From Paenibacillus tyrphae (lineage in GTDB: Bacteria; Bacillota; Bacilli; Paenibacillales; NBRC-103111), in contig NZ_BSDJ01000007.1 of the NCBI RefSeq assembly GCF_027925525.1, positions 186,001 to 250,000 on the forward strand: a DNA stretch of 64,000 nt, read 5' to 3'. Positions 52,420-60,515 of the stretch are shown here, piece by piece (position 1 is the stretch's first letter; each line of letters starts with the position of its first letter). The notes under the pieces were generated by a model. The model was not told the DNA's origin. It saw only the letters and a program-made list of their open reading frames with translations, and did no database searches. Both the position numbers and the translations under genes were made by a program.

Positions 52420-54816
52420 ATGAAAGCCGTCATTATGGCCGGAGGCAAAGGGACGAGGCTTCGCCCGTTAACCTGCCATCTCCCGAAGCCGATGGTTCCG
52501 CTTGCCGGCCGCCCCTGCATGGAGTACATCATCGAGCTGCTGGAGGCGCACGGAATTACGGACATTGCCGTCACGATCCAATATTTGCCGGACGTTATAC
52601 GCGATTATTTCGGGGACGGAAGCCGGCATGGCGTCCGCCTGCATTATTTCGAAGAAACGGTGCCGCTCGGCACCGCCGGCAGCGTCAAGCACGCCGCCCC
52701 GTTTCTGGACGAGCCGTTCGTCGTCATCAGCGGCGATGCGCTGACCGATTTTGATCTGACCCAGGCGATCCGGTTTCATCAAGAGAAGCGTTCGCTCGCC
52801 ACGCTTGTGCTCACCCGGGCCAAGCATCCGCTCGAATACGGCGTCGTAATGACCGACGACGGCGGGCGCATCGTCCGCTTCCTCGAAAAGCCGAGCTGGA
52901 GCGAGGTGTTCAGCGACACGGTCAATACGGGCATCTATATTCTCGAACCCGAAGTGCTGGATCGCTTCGAGCCGGGCATCGCGTACGATTTCAGCCAGCA
53001 GTTGTTCCCGGGCCTTCTCTCCGACGGAAAGCCGCTGTACGGCTATGTCGCGGACGGCTACTGGTCGGATATCGGCACGCTGGAACAGTACCGGCAGACG
53101 CAGTTCGACATGCTCGACCACAAGGCGAACGTGCGCATCCGCGGCACCGAGCTGCGGCCCGGCATTTACGTCGGCGAGAATGTCACCGCCGCTCCGGATG
53201 TCAAGTGGATCGGGCCGGCGTTTATCGGCGACGGCTGCCGGATCGGGGACAGCGTGGAGATCGGCGAGTACAGCATCGTCGGACAAGGCAACGTGCTGTC
53301 CGCAGGCAGCGTGTTGGGCCGGACGATCCTATGGGATCATAACCATATCGCCGAACGGAACGAGCTGCTCGGCTCGACGCTGGGAAGCCGGATCTTCTGC
53401 AAGGAAAGCGCGCGCTTCGCCGACGGAAGCGTCGTCGGGAGCCACTGCGTCATCGGCCCAAAAGCTGTTGTCGAGCCGCATGTGAAAATATGGCCGAAGA
53501 AGCAAATACGCGAAAATACGCGGCTGACCTCCTCGTTCATTTGGGGCGAACACTTGGGCAAGCCGCTGTACAGCGCTTACGGCGTTGCCGGCACGCCCAA
53601 CCTCGACCTGACGCCGGAGTTCGCCGCCCGCTTCGCTACAGCCTACGGCTCCGCGCTCGCTACCGGCAAGCGGCTCGCCGTCAGCTCTGCGCCCCATGAA
53701 TTCGCGCGGCTGATCAAGCGCACCGTAGCCGCCGGCCTGCAATCGGTCGGCGTCGACGTGGTCGATCTCGGCGACGTGCTGCTGCCGGTGGCCCGCTTCG
53801 CCGTCCGCGAGCTGCAAAGCGCCGGGGGCATCCATGTGCAGCTTGGCGCCGACGGTCTCGGCTGCCTCGAATGCTACGACGGGCAGGGCCTGCCGATCGA
53901 CAAAGCGGCGGAGCGCAAGGTCGAGAACGGCTTCCGTCAGGAGGATTACGGCCGGGCCCCGGCGGAATCGCCCGGAAGCTATCGGACGGACGAGAAGATG
54001 ACGGCGTCGTATCTCGGGGCCCTGCTCGCCTTCACGGCAATGGAGGGCGAAAGCGCCCTGCCGCTGCGCGCCGTCGTCTGCACGCACCCGGCCGTCTTCG
54101 CGCTGCTGCAGCCGCTGCTCGATGCGCTCGGCTGCGAGGCCGTGCATTTGCCCGCCGCAGCGCAGCGCGGGCGACTGGCCGACCATGTCCGCGCGCTGTC
54201 CGCCGACCTGGGCCTGTGGCTCGACGACGACGCCCGCGGCATGTCGCTCGTCACGTCCGGAGGCGAGACGGTGACCGGCGACCGGCTGATGCTGCTGCAG
54301 TACGTGTCGTTTTTCCACAGCTTCAAATCCGCCGTCATCGGCGCCCCCGTGAGCGCGCCTCACCTGCTCGAAAGCTTGGCGGAAGGACTCGGCGCTAGGA
54401 TCGTACGCACGAAGCAGCAGATCCGCAGCATCATGGAGGTTTCCGCAAACCTTGCGCTGCATCCGCTATTTGACGGCCTGTTCGCAACCGGGCTCATCGT
54501 TCGCAATATGCACCGCAGCGGCTTGCCGCTTGACGAGTTGCTACGGCTCCTGCCGAGCGTTTACGTCCGGCGCGAGCGGATCGACTGCCCGTGGGACCGC
54601 AAAGGCGAAATCATGCGCCGGATGCTGCAGGAAACGAAGGGACGACCGGTGGAGCTCATCGACGGCATCAAGGTGCACCACGACGGCGGTTGGGTGCTGC
54701 TGCTTCCCGATTCGGACGATCCGGCCTTCAGCGTCGTCGCCCAAGGGCTTCACGACGAGCACGCGCTGTCGCTCGTTCACGAATACCGCGAGCAAATTCT
54801 AAACCTGATGCAGTGA
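52420..54816 (+). CDS. Sugar-nucleotide pyrophosphorylase fused to inactive-looking phosphomannomutase domain
   Basis: A 798-residue protein. Residues 1-230 are a nucleotidyltransferase with AVIMAGGKGTRLRPLT, PKPMVPLAGRP and LGTAGSVKHA; then a left-handed beta-helix domain (about 245-370) and a phosphohexomutase-like part (about 375-798). In the last, the catalytic serine motif (normally TASHNP) is replaced by GGIHVQLGADG, and the metal loop is not recognisable, so mutase activity is unlikely. It should supply a nucleoside-diphosphate sugar for the GT4 domain upstream. ATG 52420 is spaced 6 bp from AAGGAGGG; ATG 52414 sits on it. GDP-mannose synthesis is the alternative. Confidence 0.85.
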   Translation: MKAVIMAGGKGTRLRPLTCHLPKPMVPLAGRPCMEYIIELLEAHGITDIAVTIQYLPDVIRDYFGDGSRHGVRLHYFEETVPLGTAGSVKHAAPFLDEPFVVISGDALTDFDLTQAIRFHQEKRSLATLVLTRAKHPLEYGVVMTDDGGRIVRFLEKPSWSEVFSDTVNTGIYILEPEVLDRFEPGIAYDFSQQLFPGLLSDGKPLYGYVADGYWSDIGTLEQYRQTQFDMLDHKANVRIRGTELRPGIYVGENVTAAPDVKWIGPAFIGDGCRIGDSVEIGEYSIVGQGNVLSAGSVLGRTILWDHNHIAERNELLGSTLGSRIFCKESARFADGSVVGSHCVIGPKAVVEPHVKIWPKKQIRENTRLTSSFIWGEHLGKPLYSAYGVAGTPNLDLTPEFAARFATAYGSALATGKRLAVSSAPHEFARLIKRTVAAGLQSVGVDVVDLGDVLLPVARFAVRELQSAGGIHVQLGADGLGCLECYDGQGLPIDKAAERKVENGFRQEDYGRAPAESPGSYRTDEKMTASYLGALLAFTAMEGESALPLRAVVCTHPAVFALLQPLLDALGCEAVHLPAAAQRGRLADHVRALSADLGLWLDDDARGMSLVTSGGETVTGDRLMLLQYVSFFHSFKSAVIGAPVSAPHLLESLAEGLGARIVRTKQQIRSIMEVSANLALHPLFDGLFATGLIVRNMHRSGLPLDELLRLLPSVYVRRERIDCPWDRKGEIMRRMLQETKGRPVELIDGIKVHHDGGWVLLLPDSDDPAFSVVAQGLHDEHALSLVHEYREQILNLMQ

Positions 54817-54887
54817 GCATAACCATAAGATAATGCCCAATTGATGAGTCCGGCTTCACCGGACCTTCCAAAGGAAAGGATGATCGT

Positions 54888-55100
54888 ATGAAGCTCATTC
54901 CCATCGGCTCGAAGCAGATCGCTTTTATCCGGTATGACGACCAAGCTTCGCAGATGCACATTCAATACCATACGGGTCATACCCATACGTGCTGCGACGT
55001 CCTGCCCGAGCATTACCAACGGCTGCTCCAGTCTCCCAATCCATACGATTTGCTCATGCAAATGACATCCGACAAAGCCTGGTGCCCCCCGCAAGCCTGA
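54888..55100 (+). CDS. KTSC-like small protein
   Basis: A 70-residue protein starting MKLIPIGSKQIAFIRYDDQ, then HIQYHTGHTHTCCDVLPEHY and a short helix. This fits the KTSC fold (two beta strands around a Ser-Ile and a Val-Pro segment), but the C-terminal Lys-Thr-Ser-Cys motif is missing and CC occurs instead in the strand. AAAGGATG precedes the ATG. It lies between two glucan genes and is probably in their operon. Function unknown. Confidence 0.65.
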   Translation: MKLIPIGSKQIAFIRYDDQASQMHIQYHTGHTHTCCDVLPEHYQRLLQSPNPYDLLMQMTSDKAWCPPQA

Positions 55101-55268
55101 GGCAGCCGGGCTTTGCCTCTTCCTCCGCTCCGGTCCCAGAGCCGACAATATTGAAGCAAACACGCTGCCGGCAGCCGTTTTCACCCATTTTCACGGATTG
55201 ACCGGCATGGCATAAAAAGGTATCTTAAGAGAAAGCAAGCATTCTGGAACGAGAAGGGTGTGGGTGGA

Positions 55269-57245
55269 TTGCCTAGGCACTTAGTCATCGGAAACGGCAA
55301 GTTTTTGATCAACCTGGACCGTAATACGTACATGCGCGACTTGTATTATCCTTACGTCGGGCAGCTCAACCATGTCGGAGGCTATCAATGCCGCATCGGC
55401 CTTTGGGTGGACGGCGCTTTTACTTGGCTGGCCGACCCGGAATGGAAGTTCGAGCTTTCGTATATCGAAGACTCTCTGGTCACCGAAGTTCGCGCCTCCC
55501 ATTACCATCTCGGGATTACTTTGCTTATGAACGACGGCGTACATCAGCGCGAGGATGTGTATCTGAAGCGTGTGCGCGTCCACAATCATTGGGATACCGT
55601 GCGCGAGGTGCGCATGTTTTTCAATCAGGACCTCGTGATCAACGAGACCGAAGTGGGCGATACCGCCGCATATTATCCTCAGAACAATACCGTCTTTCAT
55701 TATAAAAAAGACCGCTACTTCATGTTCAACGGGCTGGCCGGCACCGACGGCATTTATCAGTATACGACGGGCGTCAAACGGTTCTATAACGCCGAGGGCA
55801 CGTGGCGCGATGCGGAGGACGGCCATTTGATGGGCAATGCGATCGCGCAGGGCTCGGTCGACAGCACCGTCAGCTTCCGGCTGCATGTGCCGCCGAACGG
55901 CGACGAGACGCTCTATTACTGGATGAGCGCGGGCAAAAATCTCGAAGAAGTGAAGAAGCTCGACAACTACGTCAAAGAAAGCCATCCGGGCAAGCTGCTG
56001 GACCGGGTGGAAATTTATTGGCAGCGCTGGGTCAACAAGCCGGAGGAACGCGATTACGGCAACCTGAGCGAGGCTTGTGTGCGGATGTACAAGCACAGCC
56101 TGCTGATCGTCCGGACGCAGACCGACGTGAACGGCGCGATCATCGCGGCGAACGACTCCGACATTATGCAGTCCAACCGGGACCATTACAGCTATATGTG
56201 GCCCCGGGACGGCGCGTTGATCGCTTACGCGATGACGATGGCCGGCTATCAGGGTATGATTACGCCGTTCTTCAACTTTTGCGCGGAGGCGCTCTCGCCG
56301 GACGGCTACCTGCATCACAAATACAATCCCGACGGGACGGTCGGCTCCAGCTGGCATCCGTACCTCAACGGCGGCAACATGCAGCTGCCGATTCAAGAGG
56401 ACGAGACCGGGCTCGTCCTGTTCGCGCTGTGGGAGGACTACGTCCGTCACGGCATCATTGAGCTGCCGCAATCGCTGTACCGGACGCTGATCCGCCGCGC
56501 GGCGCGCTTTATGTCCGGCTATATCGAGCAAGAGCTGAGCCTCCCGAAGCCGAGCTACGACCTGTGGGAGGAGCGTTACGGCATCTTCACCTTCACCACC
56601 TCGGCCGTCTACGGCGGTCTCATCGCAGCCGCCAACTTCTGCAGCCTGTTCGGGGACGAAGAGCGGTCCAGCCGCTACCGGCATACGGCCGAGAAAATCA
56701 AGTCCGGCATCCTCAAGCATCTGTGGGACGAAGAGGAGCAGCGTTTCGTGCGGGGACTCGTGCTGGACGACGGAGTCTGGGTGAAGGACAAAACGCTGGA
56801 GAGCAGCGTCTACGGCATTTTCGAATTCGGCGTTCTCCCGGCCGACGACCCGCGCGTCGTCAGCACGATGAAGGCCAACCGGGACGGACTCACGATCAAA
56901 ACGGACATCGGCGGCGTCGCCCGTTACCATCACGACTATTACTTCCAGCGTTCGTCGGACATCGATAACGTTCCGGGCAATCCGTGGATCATCTGCACAC
57001 TGTGGATCGCGGAATGGGAGATCGAGTGCGCCAAGACGCTAGAAGACCTCGAATCGCCGCGGCGTACGCTCGAATGGGTCGTCAAACACGCGATGGAAAG
57101 CGGCATTTTGCCGGAGCAGCTCGACCCGTTCGACGGCGGGCCGGTATCGGTCGCTCCGCTCACCTGGTCGCACGCCACCTATGTGCTGGCCGTCGTCAAG
57201 TATACTGAGAAATATAAAAAGCTGCTGGCCGCAAGCAAAGCGTAA
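55269..57245 (+). CDS. Glucoamylase-like glycoside hydrolase, GH15
   Basis: A 658-residue hydrolase without signal peptide, so intracellular. An N-terminal beta-sandwich (GNGKFLINLDRNTYMRDLYY) precedes the (alpha/alpha)6 barrel with YMWPRDGALIAYAM, LWEERYGIFTFTTSAVYGGL (general acid Glu) and GILPEQLDPFDGGPVSVAPL (general base Glu). It would release glucose from alpha-glucan ends. TTG 55269 is spaced 10 bp from AAGGG and gives the usual MPRHLVIGNG start; GTG 55260 lies on that site. As last gene of the cassette it may recycle the polymer made by the GH57-GT4 enzyme. Confidence 0.9.
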   Translation: MPRHLVIGNGKFLINLDRNTYMRDLYYPYVGQLNHVGGYQCRIGLWVDGAFTWLADPEWKFELSYIEDSLVTEVRASHYHLGITLLMNDGVHQREDVYLKRVRVHNHWDTVREVRMFFNQDLVINETEVGDTAAYYPQNNTVFHYKKDRYFMFNGLAGTDGIYQYTTGVKRFYNAEGTWRDAEDGHLMGNAIAQGSVDSTVSFRLHVPPNGDETLYYWMSAGKNLEEVKKLDNYVKESHPGKLLDRVEIYWQRWVNKPEERDYGNLSEACVRMYKHSLLIVRTQTDVNGAIIAANDSDIMQSNRDHYSYMWPRDGALIAYAMTMAGYQGMITPFFNFCAEALSPDGYLHHKYNPDGTVGSSWHPYLNGGNMQLPIQEDETGLVLFALWEDYVRHGIIELPQSLYRTLIRRAARFMSGYIEQELSLPKPSYDLWEERYGIFTFTTSAVYGGLIAAANFCSLFGDEERSSRYRHTAEKIKSGILKHLWDEEEQRFVRGLVLDDGVWVKDKTLESSVYGIFEFGVLPADDPRVVSTMKANRDGLTIKTDIGGVARYHHDYYFQRSSDIDNVPGNPWIICTLWIAEWEIECAKTLEDLESPRRTLEWVVKHAMESGILPEQLDPFDGGPVSVAPLTWSHATYVLAVVKYTEKYKKLLAASKA

Positions 57246-57264
57246 AGCCGGCCGTTTTCATAAT

Positions 57265-57316
57265 AAAAAAACATGTCGGCAAGACGGCTCATGTCCGTCC
57301 TTCCGGCATGTTTTTT
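57265..57316. terminator. Bidirectional terminator after glucan operon
   Basis: AAAAAACATG (57266-57275) pairs with CATGTTTTTT (57307-57316), with further pairing inside (GACGG with CCGTC). Confidence 0.8.
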
Positions 57317-57333
57317 GTTCTGCACAGCCTCTG

Positions 57334-57840
57334 CTACCGCTTGCGGGGAATGCTAAGCGTCTGCCAATGTTCGCTTTTCAGGTGCTTGCCCAAAAAGACG
57401 ATCTGCCCGACATGGTACCCGTAATGGGAAACCTGGCGCTGAATCGCCTTCAGCACCGTATGCGCTTCGCCGCGGATATAGACGGTGCGCAGCACATCCT
57501 CCGGCGTCAGCGAGCGCAGCGTCTGAAACAACCGCTCCCAGCCTTCCTCCCACAGACACAGCAGCTCCGCGCGGGGGAGCCGGCTGACTTCGAATTCCCT
57601 ATCCCGGTTGCGGTCCGGCTTCTCGTCGTCCGTCGTTAAAAAATCGGTCCAGCGCGAAATCATATTTCCATGCATATGCTTGATCAGTATTTCCAGCGAG
57701 TTAGATTCCGGATCGATCGTTTCGTAAAAGTGCGCGTCCTCCAGTTGGCTCATCGTTCCGTCGGCCAGCTTCTTCATGCTTTCAAAAGCCGAAATCGATT
57801 CTTTCAAAAATTCGTCGCCAAGTTGAAACGGTTGGTTCAT
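57334..57840 (-). CDS. DinB/DUF1572 four-helix protein
   Basis: A 168-residue four-helix bundle of the DinB superfamily, DUF1572 branch. The metal-ligand histidines are expected at LIKHMHGN and in HYGYHVGQIV near the end. Some members are thiol-dependent transferases; this one is uncharacterised. ATG 57840 is best spaced (6 bp) from GGGAGG; ATG 57843 is directly before it. Monocistronic. Confidence 0.82.
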   Translation of the reverse strand: MNQPFQLGDEFLKESISAFESMKKLADGTMSQLEDAHFYETIDPESNSLEILIKHMHGNMISRWTDFLTTDDEKPDRNRDREFEVSRLPRAELLCLWEEGWERLFQTLRSLTPEDVLRTVYIRGEAHTVLKAIQRQVSHYGYHVGQIVFLGKHLKSEHWQTLSIPRKR

Positions 57841-57983
57841 CATGATCCTCCCTTTCCGTGAAATGGGTACAACACCATCTTACGGGAACGAGGCCGGAAA
57901 GTACATTTCCGTTTTTTTATCGGGGCGATAAGCCGCACACGCGGTTGACGCAAAAAAACCTGACCGAAGTCAGGCTGCCGTAC

Positions 57984-58367
57984 TTATTCATGCACGTAGG
58001 TTTGTTCGTATTTGTCCGCTTCCCACAGCCGGTCAAGCTCGGTAGGATCGCTCATTTCGACGACGATCATCCAGCCTTGGCCATATGGGGACAGGTTGAT
58101 GACGCCCGGGTTTTCCGTCAGCTTCGGATTGACGCTAACGACTTTACCGGATACCGGAGCATACAGCTCCGTCACTGTCTTGACCGATTCCATGCTGCCG
58201 AACGGCTCGCCGGCCTGAAGGACGTCTCCCTCTTCGGGGAGCTCCACAAAGACGATGATCCCGAATTCCTCTTGGGCAAAATCGGTGAGTCCGATCACGG
58301 CTCTGCCGTTTTCCACCCGCACCCATTCATGATTTTCGCTGTATTTGAGCCCTTTGATTACTTCCAT
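57984..58367 (-). CDS. gcvH: Glycine cleavage system H protein
   Basis: A 127-residue lipoyl carrier. The lipoylated lysine is K63 in GSMESVKTVTELYAPVSG, and the start MEVIKGLKYSENHEWV is typical. It shuttles the aminomethyl group between P, T and L proteins and, in Bacillus relatives, also passes lipoyl groups to other enzymes. No other gcv genes are nearby, which is common for gcvH in this group. The ribosome binding site is weak; family length sets the start. Confidence 0.93.
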   Translation of the reverse strand: MEVIKGLKYSENHEWVRVENGRAVIGLTDFAQEEFGIIVFVELPEEGDVLQAGEPFGSMESVKTVTELYAPVSGKVVSVNPKLTENPGVINLSPYGQGWMIVVEMSDPTELDRLWEADKYEQTYVHE

Positions 58368-58402
58368 AACGTCGGTTCCGAGCCCCTTTACTCCAAGTAG
58401 TG

Positions 58403-58440
58403 AAAAACCCCCTAGCCTGCCGCAAGACAAACCGAGGGGG
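58403..58440 (-). terminator. Terminator of peroxiredoxin gene
   Basis: CCCCCTCGG and CTAGGGGG pair on the minus strand, followed by TTTTT (plus 58403-58407). Confidence 0.7.
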
Positions 58441-58463
58441 ATATGCGAAGCGTATAAAGACGA

Positions 58464-59012
58464 TTATTTCGCCACCAGATGCTTGTCGCCTTTTTTCCAG
58501 CCGATCGGGCACAGACCGCCGGATTGCAGAGCTTCGAGAACGCGGAGCGTTTCTTCGACGCTGCGGCCGACATTGTTGTGATGAACGACTTGGTATTGCA
58601 GTTCGCCTTCCGGGCTGATGATGAACAGGCCGCGCAGCGCGATGCCTTCTTCTTCGATCAGAACGCCGTAGTCGCGCGATACTTGTTTCGTAATATCGGC
58701 AGCCAGCGGGAAGTTCAATTGGCCAAGGCCGTTTTGATCTACCGGCGTGTTGATCCAAGCGCGGTGGGAATGAATGCTATCGATGGAAACGCCGAGGATT
58801 TCGGCATTGATCGCTTTAAATTGCGAAGCGGCTTCGCTGATTGCCGTAATTTCCGTCGGGCACACGAAAGTGAAGTCCAGCGGATAGAAGAACAATACGA
58901 GCCACTTGCCTTTATAGTCGGACAAGGAAACTTTGCCGAACTCTTGTCCGTTCCCAAGGGCGGTGTCCATTGTAAAATCGGGTGCTTGTTTACCTACCAA
59001 ACGCTCTGCCAT
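58464..59012 (-). CDS. 2-Cys peroxiredoxin (AhpC/Prx)
   Basis: A 182-residue cytoplasmic peroxidase that reduces hydrogen peroxide and organic hydroperoxides. The peroxidatic cysteine is C51 in FTFVCPTE; the resolving cysteine lies near the end in GGLCPIGW. ATG 59012 follows AGGGAGG; the frame is open 48 bp further up, without need. A PerR-like box lies upstream of its promoter, so peroxide induction is likely. No ahpF gene is adjacent, so the reductant is probably thioredoxin. Confidence 0.93.
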   Translation of the reverse strand: MAERLVGKQAPDFTMDTALGNGQEFGKVSLSDYKGKWLVLFFYPLDFTFVCPTEITAISEAASQFKAINAEILGVSIDSIHSHRAWINTPVDQNGLGQLNFPLAADITKQVSRDYGVLIEEEGIALRGLFIISPEGELQYQVVHHNNVGRSVEETLRVLEALQSGGLCPIGWKKGDKHLVAK

Positions 59013-59067
59013 GTTCCAAAAATCCTCCCTTAAATTGGTTAATTGATCACGGTTTTTCACGATATAA

Positions 59068-59131
59068 ATCGTATCATTTGGAGCCCACCCAAGTCAAGAT
59101 TAAACTAATTATTTTTTTATAATAATTCTAA
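59068..59131 (-). promoter_or_regulatory. Peroxiredoxin promoter with PerR-like box
   Basis: Minus-strand TTGACT (plus 59092-59097) and TACGAT (plus 59068-59073) are spaced 18 bp. Upstream, TTATAATAATTCTAA (59117-59131) matches 14 of 15 positions of the PerR box consensus, counting the free central base. Confidence 0.65.
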
Positions 59132-59174
59132 TCTAAGACAACCCAGACACACAATTGCGCTGTAGAAAAAAAGA

Positions 59175-59215
59175 AAAAACTCTTAAGAAATCGGAATTAT
59201 TCCTCAAGAGTTTTT
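59175..59215 (-). terminator. Terminator of leuB
   Basis: AAAAACTCTT (59175-59184) pairs with AAGAGTTTTT (59206-59215). T-runs on both sides allow action on either strand. Confidence 0.75.
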
Positions 59216-59248
59216 CCTACTTTCCGGTCTTGCTATTCGGTTCGAGCC

Positions 59249-60328
59249 TTATTTGCGGATCGCGTTAACGATCAGCTCGCCCATGGCGGTCGTGCCGATG
59301 GCCTTGCTCTTGTCGACGGCAATGTCGCCGGTGCGGTGACCCGCGTCCAGCACTTCCTTCACAGCGCGCTCGATCGCTTCGGCGGCGTCATGGTAGCCGA
59401 ACGTCAGACGGTACATCAGCGCTACGGACAAGATCGTCGCGATCGGATTTGCGATGCCTTGGCCCGCAATATCCGGCGCGGAGCCGTGCACCGGCTCGTA
59501 GAGGCCGAACGCCCCTTCGCCCAGGGAGGCGGAGGACAGCATGCCGATCGATCCTGTCAGCATCGCCGCTTCGTCGCTCAGAATGTCGCCGAACATGTTC
59601 TCCGTCACGATGACGTCGAAGCTGGACGGACGGCGCAGAAGCTGCATCGCGCAGTTGTCCACGAGCACGTGCTCCAGCTCGACATCCGGATAATCCGGCG
59701 CGATCCGGTTGACCGTTTCTCTCCACAGGCGGGACGTTTCCAGTACGTTCGCTTTATCGACGGACGCCAGCTTCTTGCGGCGGGTGCGGGCGATCTCGAA
59801 CGCTTGGCGGACGATGCGTTCCACTTCCGTGACGTTGTATACGCACGTATCGACCGCTTCTTCTCCGTTCGCACCTTCGCGGCGGAATTTCTCTCCGAAG
59901 TAAATCCCCCCGGTCAGCTCGCGGACGACGATCAGGTCCGTGCCTTCAAGCACTTCCGGCTTCAGCGTGGAAGCTTCCTTCAAGCAGTCGAATACGTTAG
60001 CCGGACGAATGTTGGAGAACAAGCCGAGCGCCTTGCGGATGCCGAGCAATCCCGTTTCCGGACGCAGCTCCTTCGGATTGTTGTCCCATTTCGGGCCGCC
60101 GACGGCTCCGAGCAGCACGGCGTCCGCTTTCTTACAAATTGCCAGCGTATCCTCCGGCAGCGGCGTTCCTTTCTCGTCAATGGCGATACCGCCGAACAAG
60201 CCGTGCTCGAACTCAAAACGGTACCCGAACACGTCCTCGGTTTTTTTCATGACTTTAATCGCTTCCGCTACAACCTCGGGACCGATGCCGTCCCCGGCGA
60301 TAACGGCAATTTTCTTCACGTCTGCCAT
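59249..60328 (-). CDS. leuB: 3-isopropylmalate dehydrogenase
   Basis: A 359-residue NAD-dependent beta-decarboxylating dehydrogenase of leucine synthesis. It contains [68 protein letters not shown] and [16 protein letters not shown], all family signatures. ATG 60328 follows TAGGAG; GTG 60337 is inside that site. It stands alone here, whereas leuC/leuD are often linked in Firmicutes; they are not in this window. No T-box or leader was seen upstream. Confidence 0.95.
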   Translation of the reverse strand: MADVKKIAVIAGDGIGPEVVAEAIKVMKKTEDVFGYRFEFEHGLFGGIAIDEKGTPLPEDTLAICKKADAVLLGAVGGPKWDNNPKELRPETGLLGIRKALGLFSNIRPANVFDCLKEASTLKPEVLEGTDLIVVRELTGGIYFGEKFRREGANGEEAVDTCVYNVTEVERIVRQAFEIARTRRKKLASVDKANVLETSRLWRETVNRIAPDYPDVELEHVLVDNCAMQLLRRPSSFDVIVTENMFGDILSDEAAMLTGSIGMLSSASLGEGAFGLYEPVHGSAPDIAGQGIANPIATILSVALMYRLTFGYHDAAEAIERAVKEVLDAGHRTGDIAVDKSKAIGTTAMGELIVNAIRK

Positions 60329-60515
60329 TGGTTTCACTCCTAAATAAATTCATTATCTCTTTTGTAGCACATTTGTCCGTCTTTGCGCCAAGACATAAAT
60401 CGAATAATTTTAATAGACAAAACCTATAACCATCACCGTACCGATAACCGGCCTCCCGGACTTCTCCAGAGCTGGAAGGCGGGACGCGCTCCGAATCGGG
60501 CACGCCGGCGCCCTT

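Noticed and set aside
60329-60515. T-box or leucine leader upstream of leuB
   Set aside because: The stretch is short and shows neither a specifier/antiterminator pair nor a leucine-rich leader peptide.
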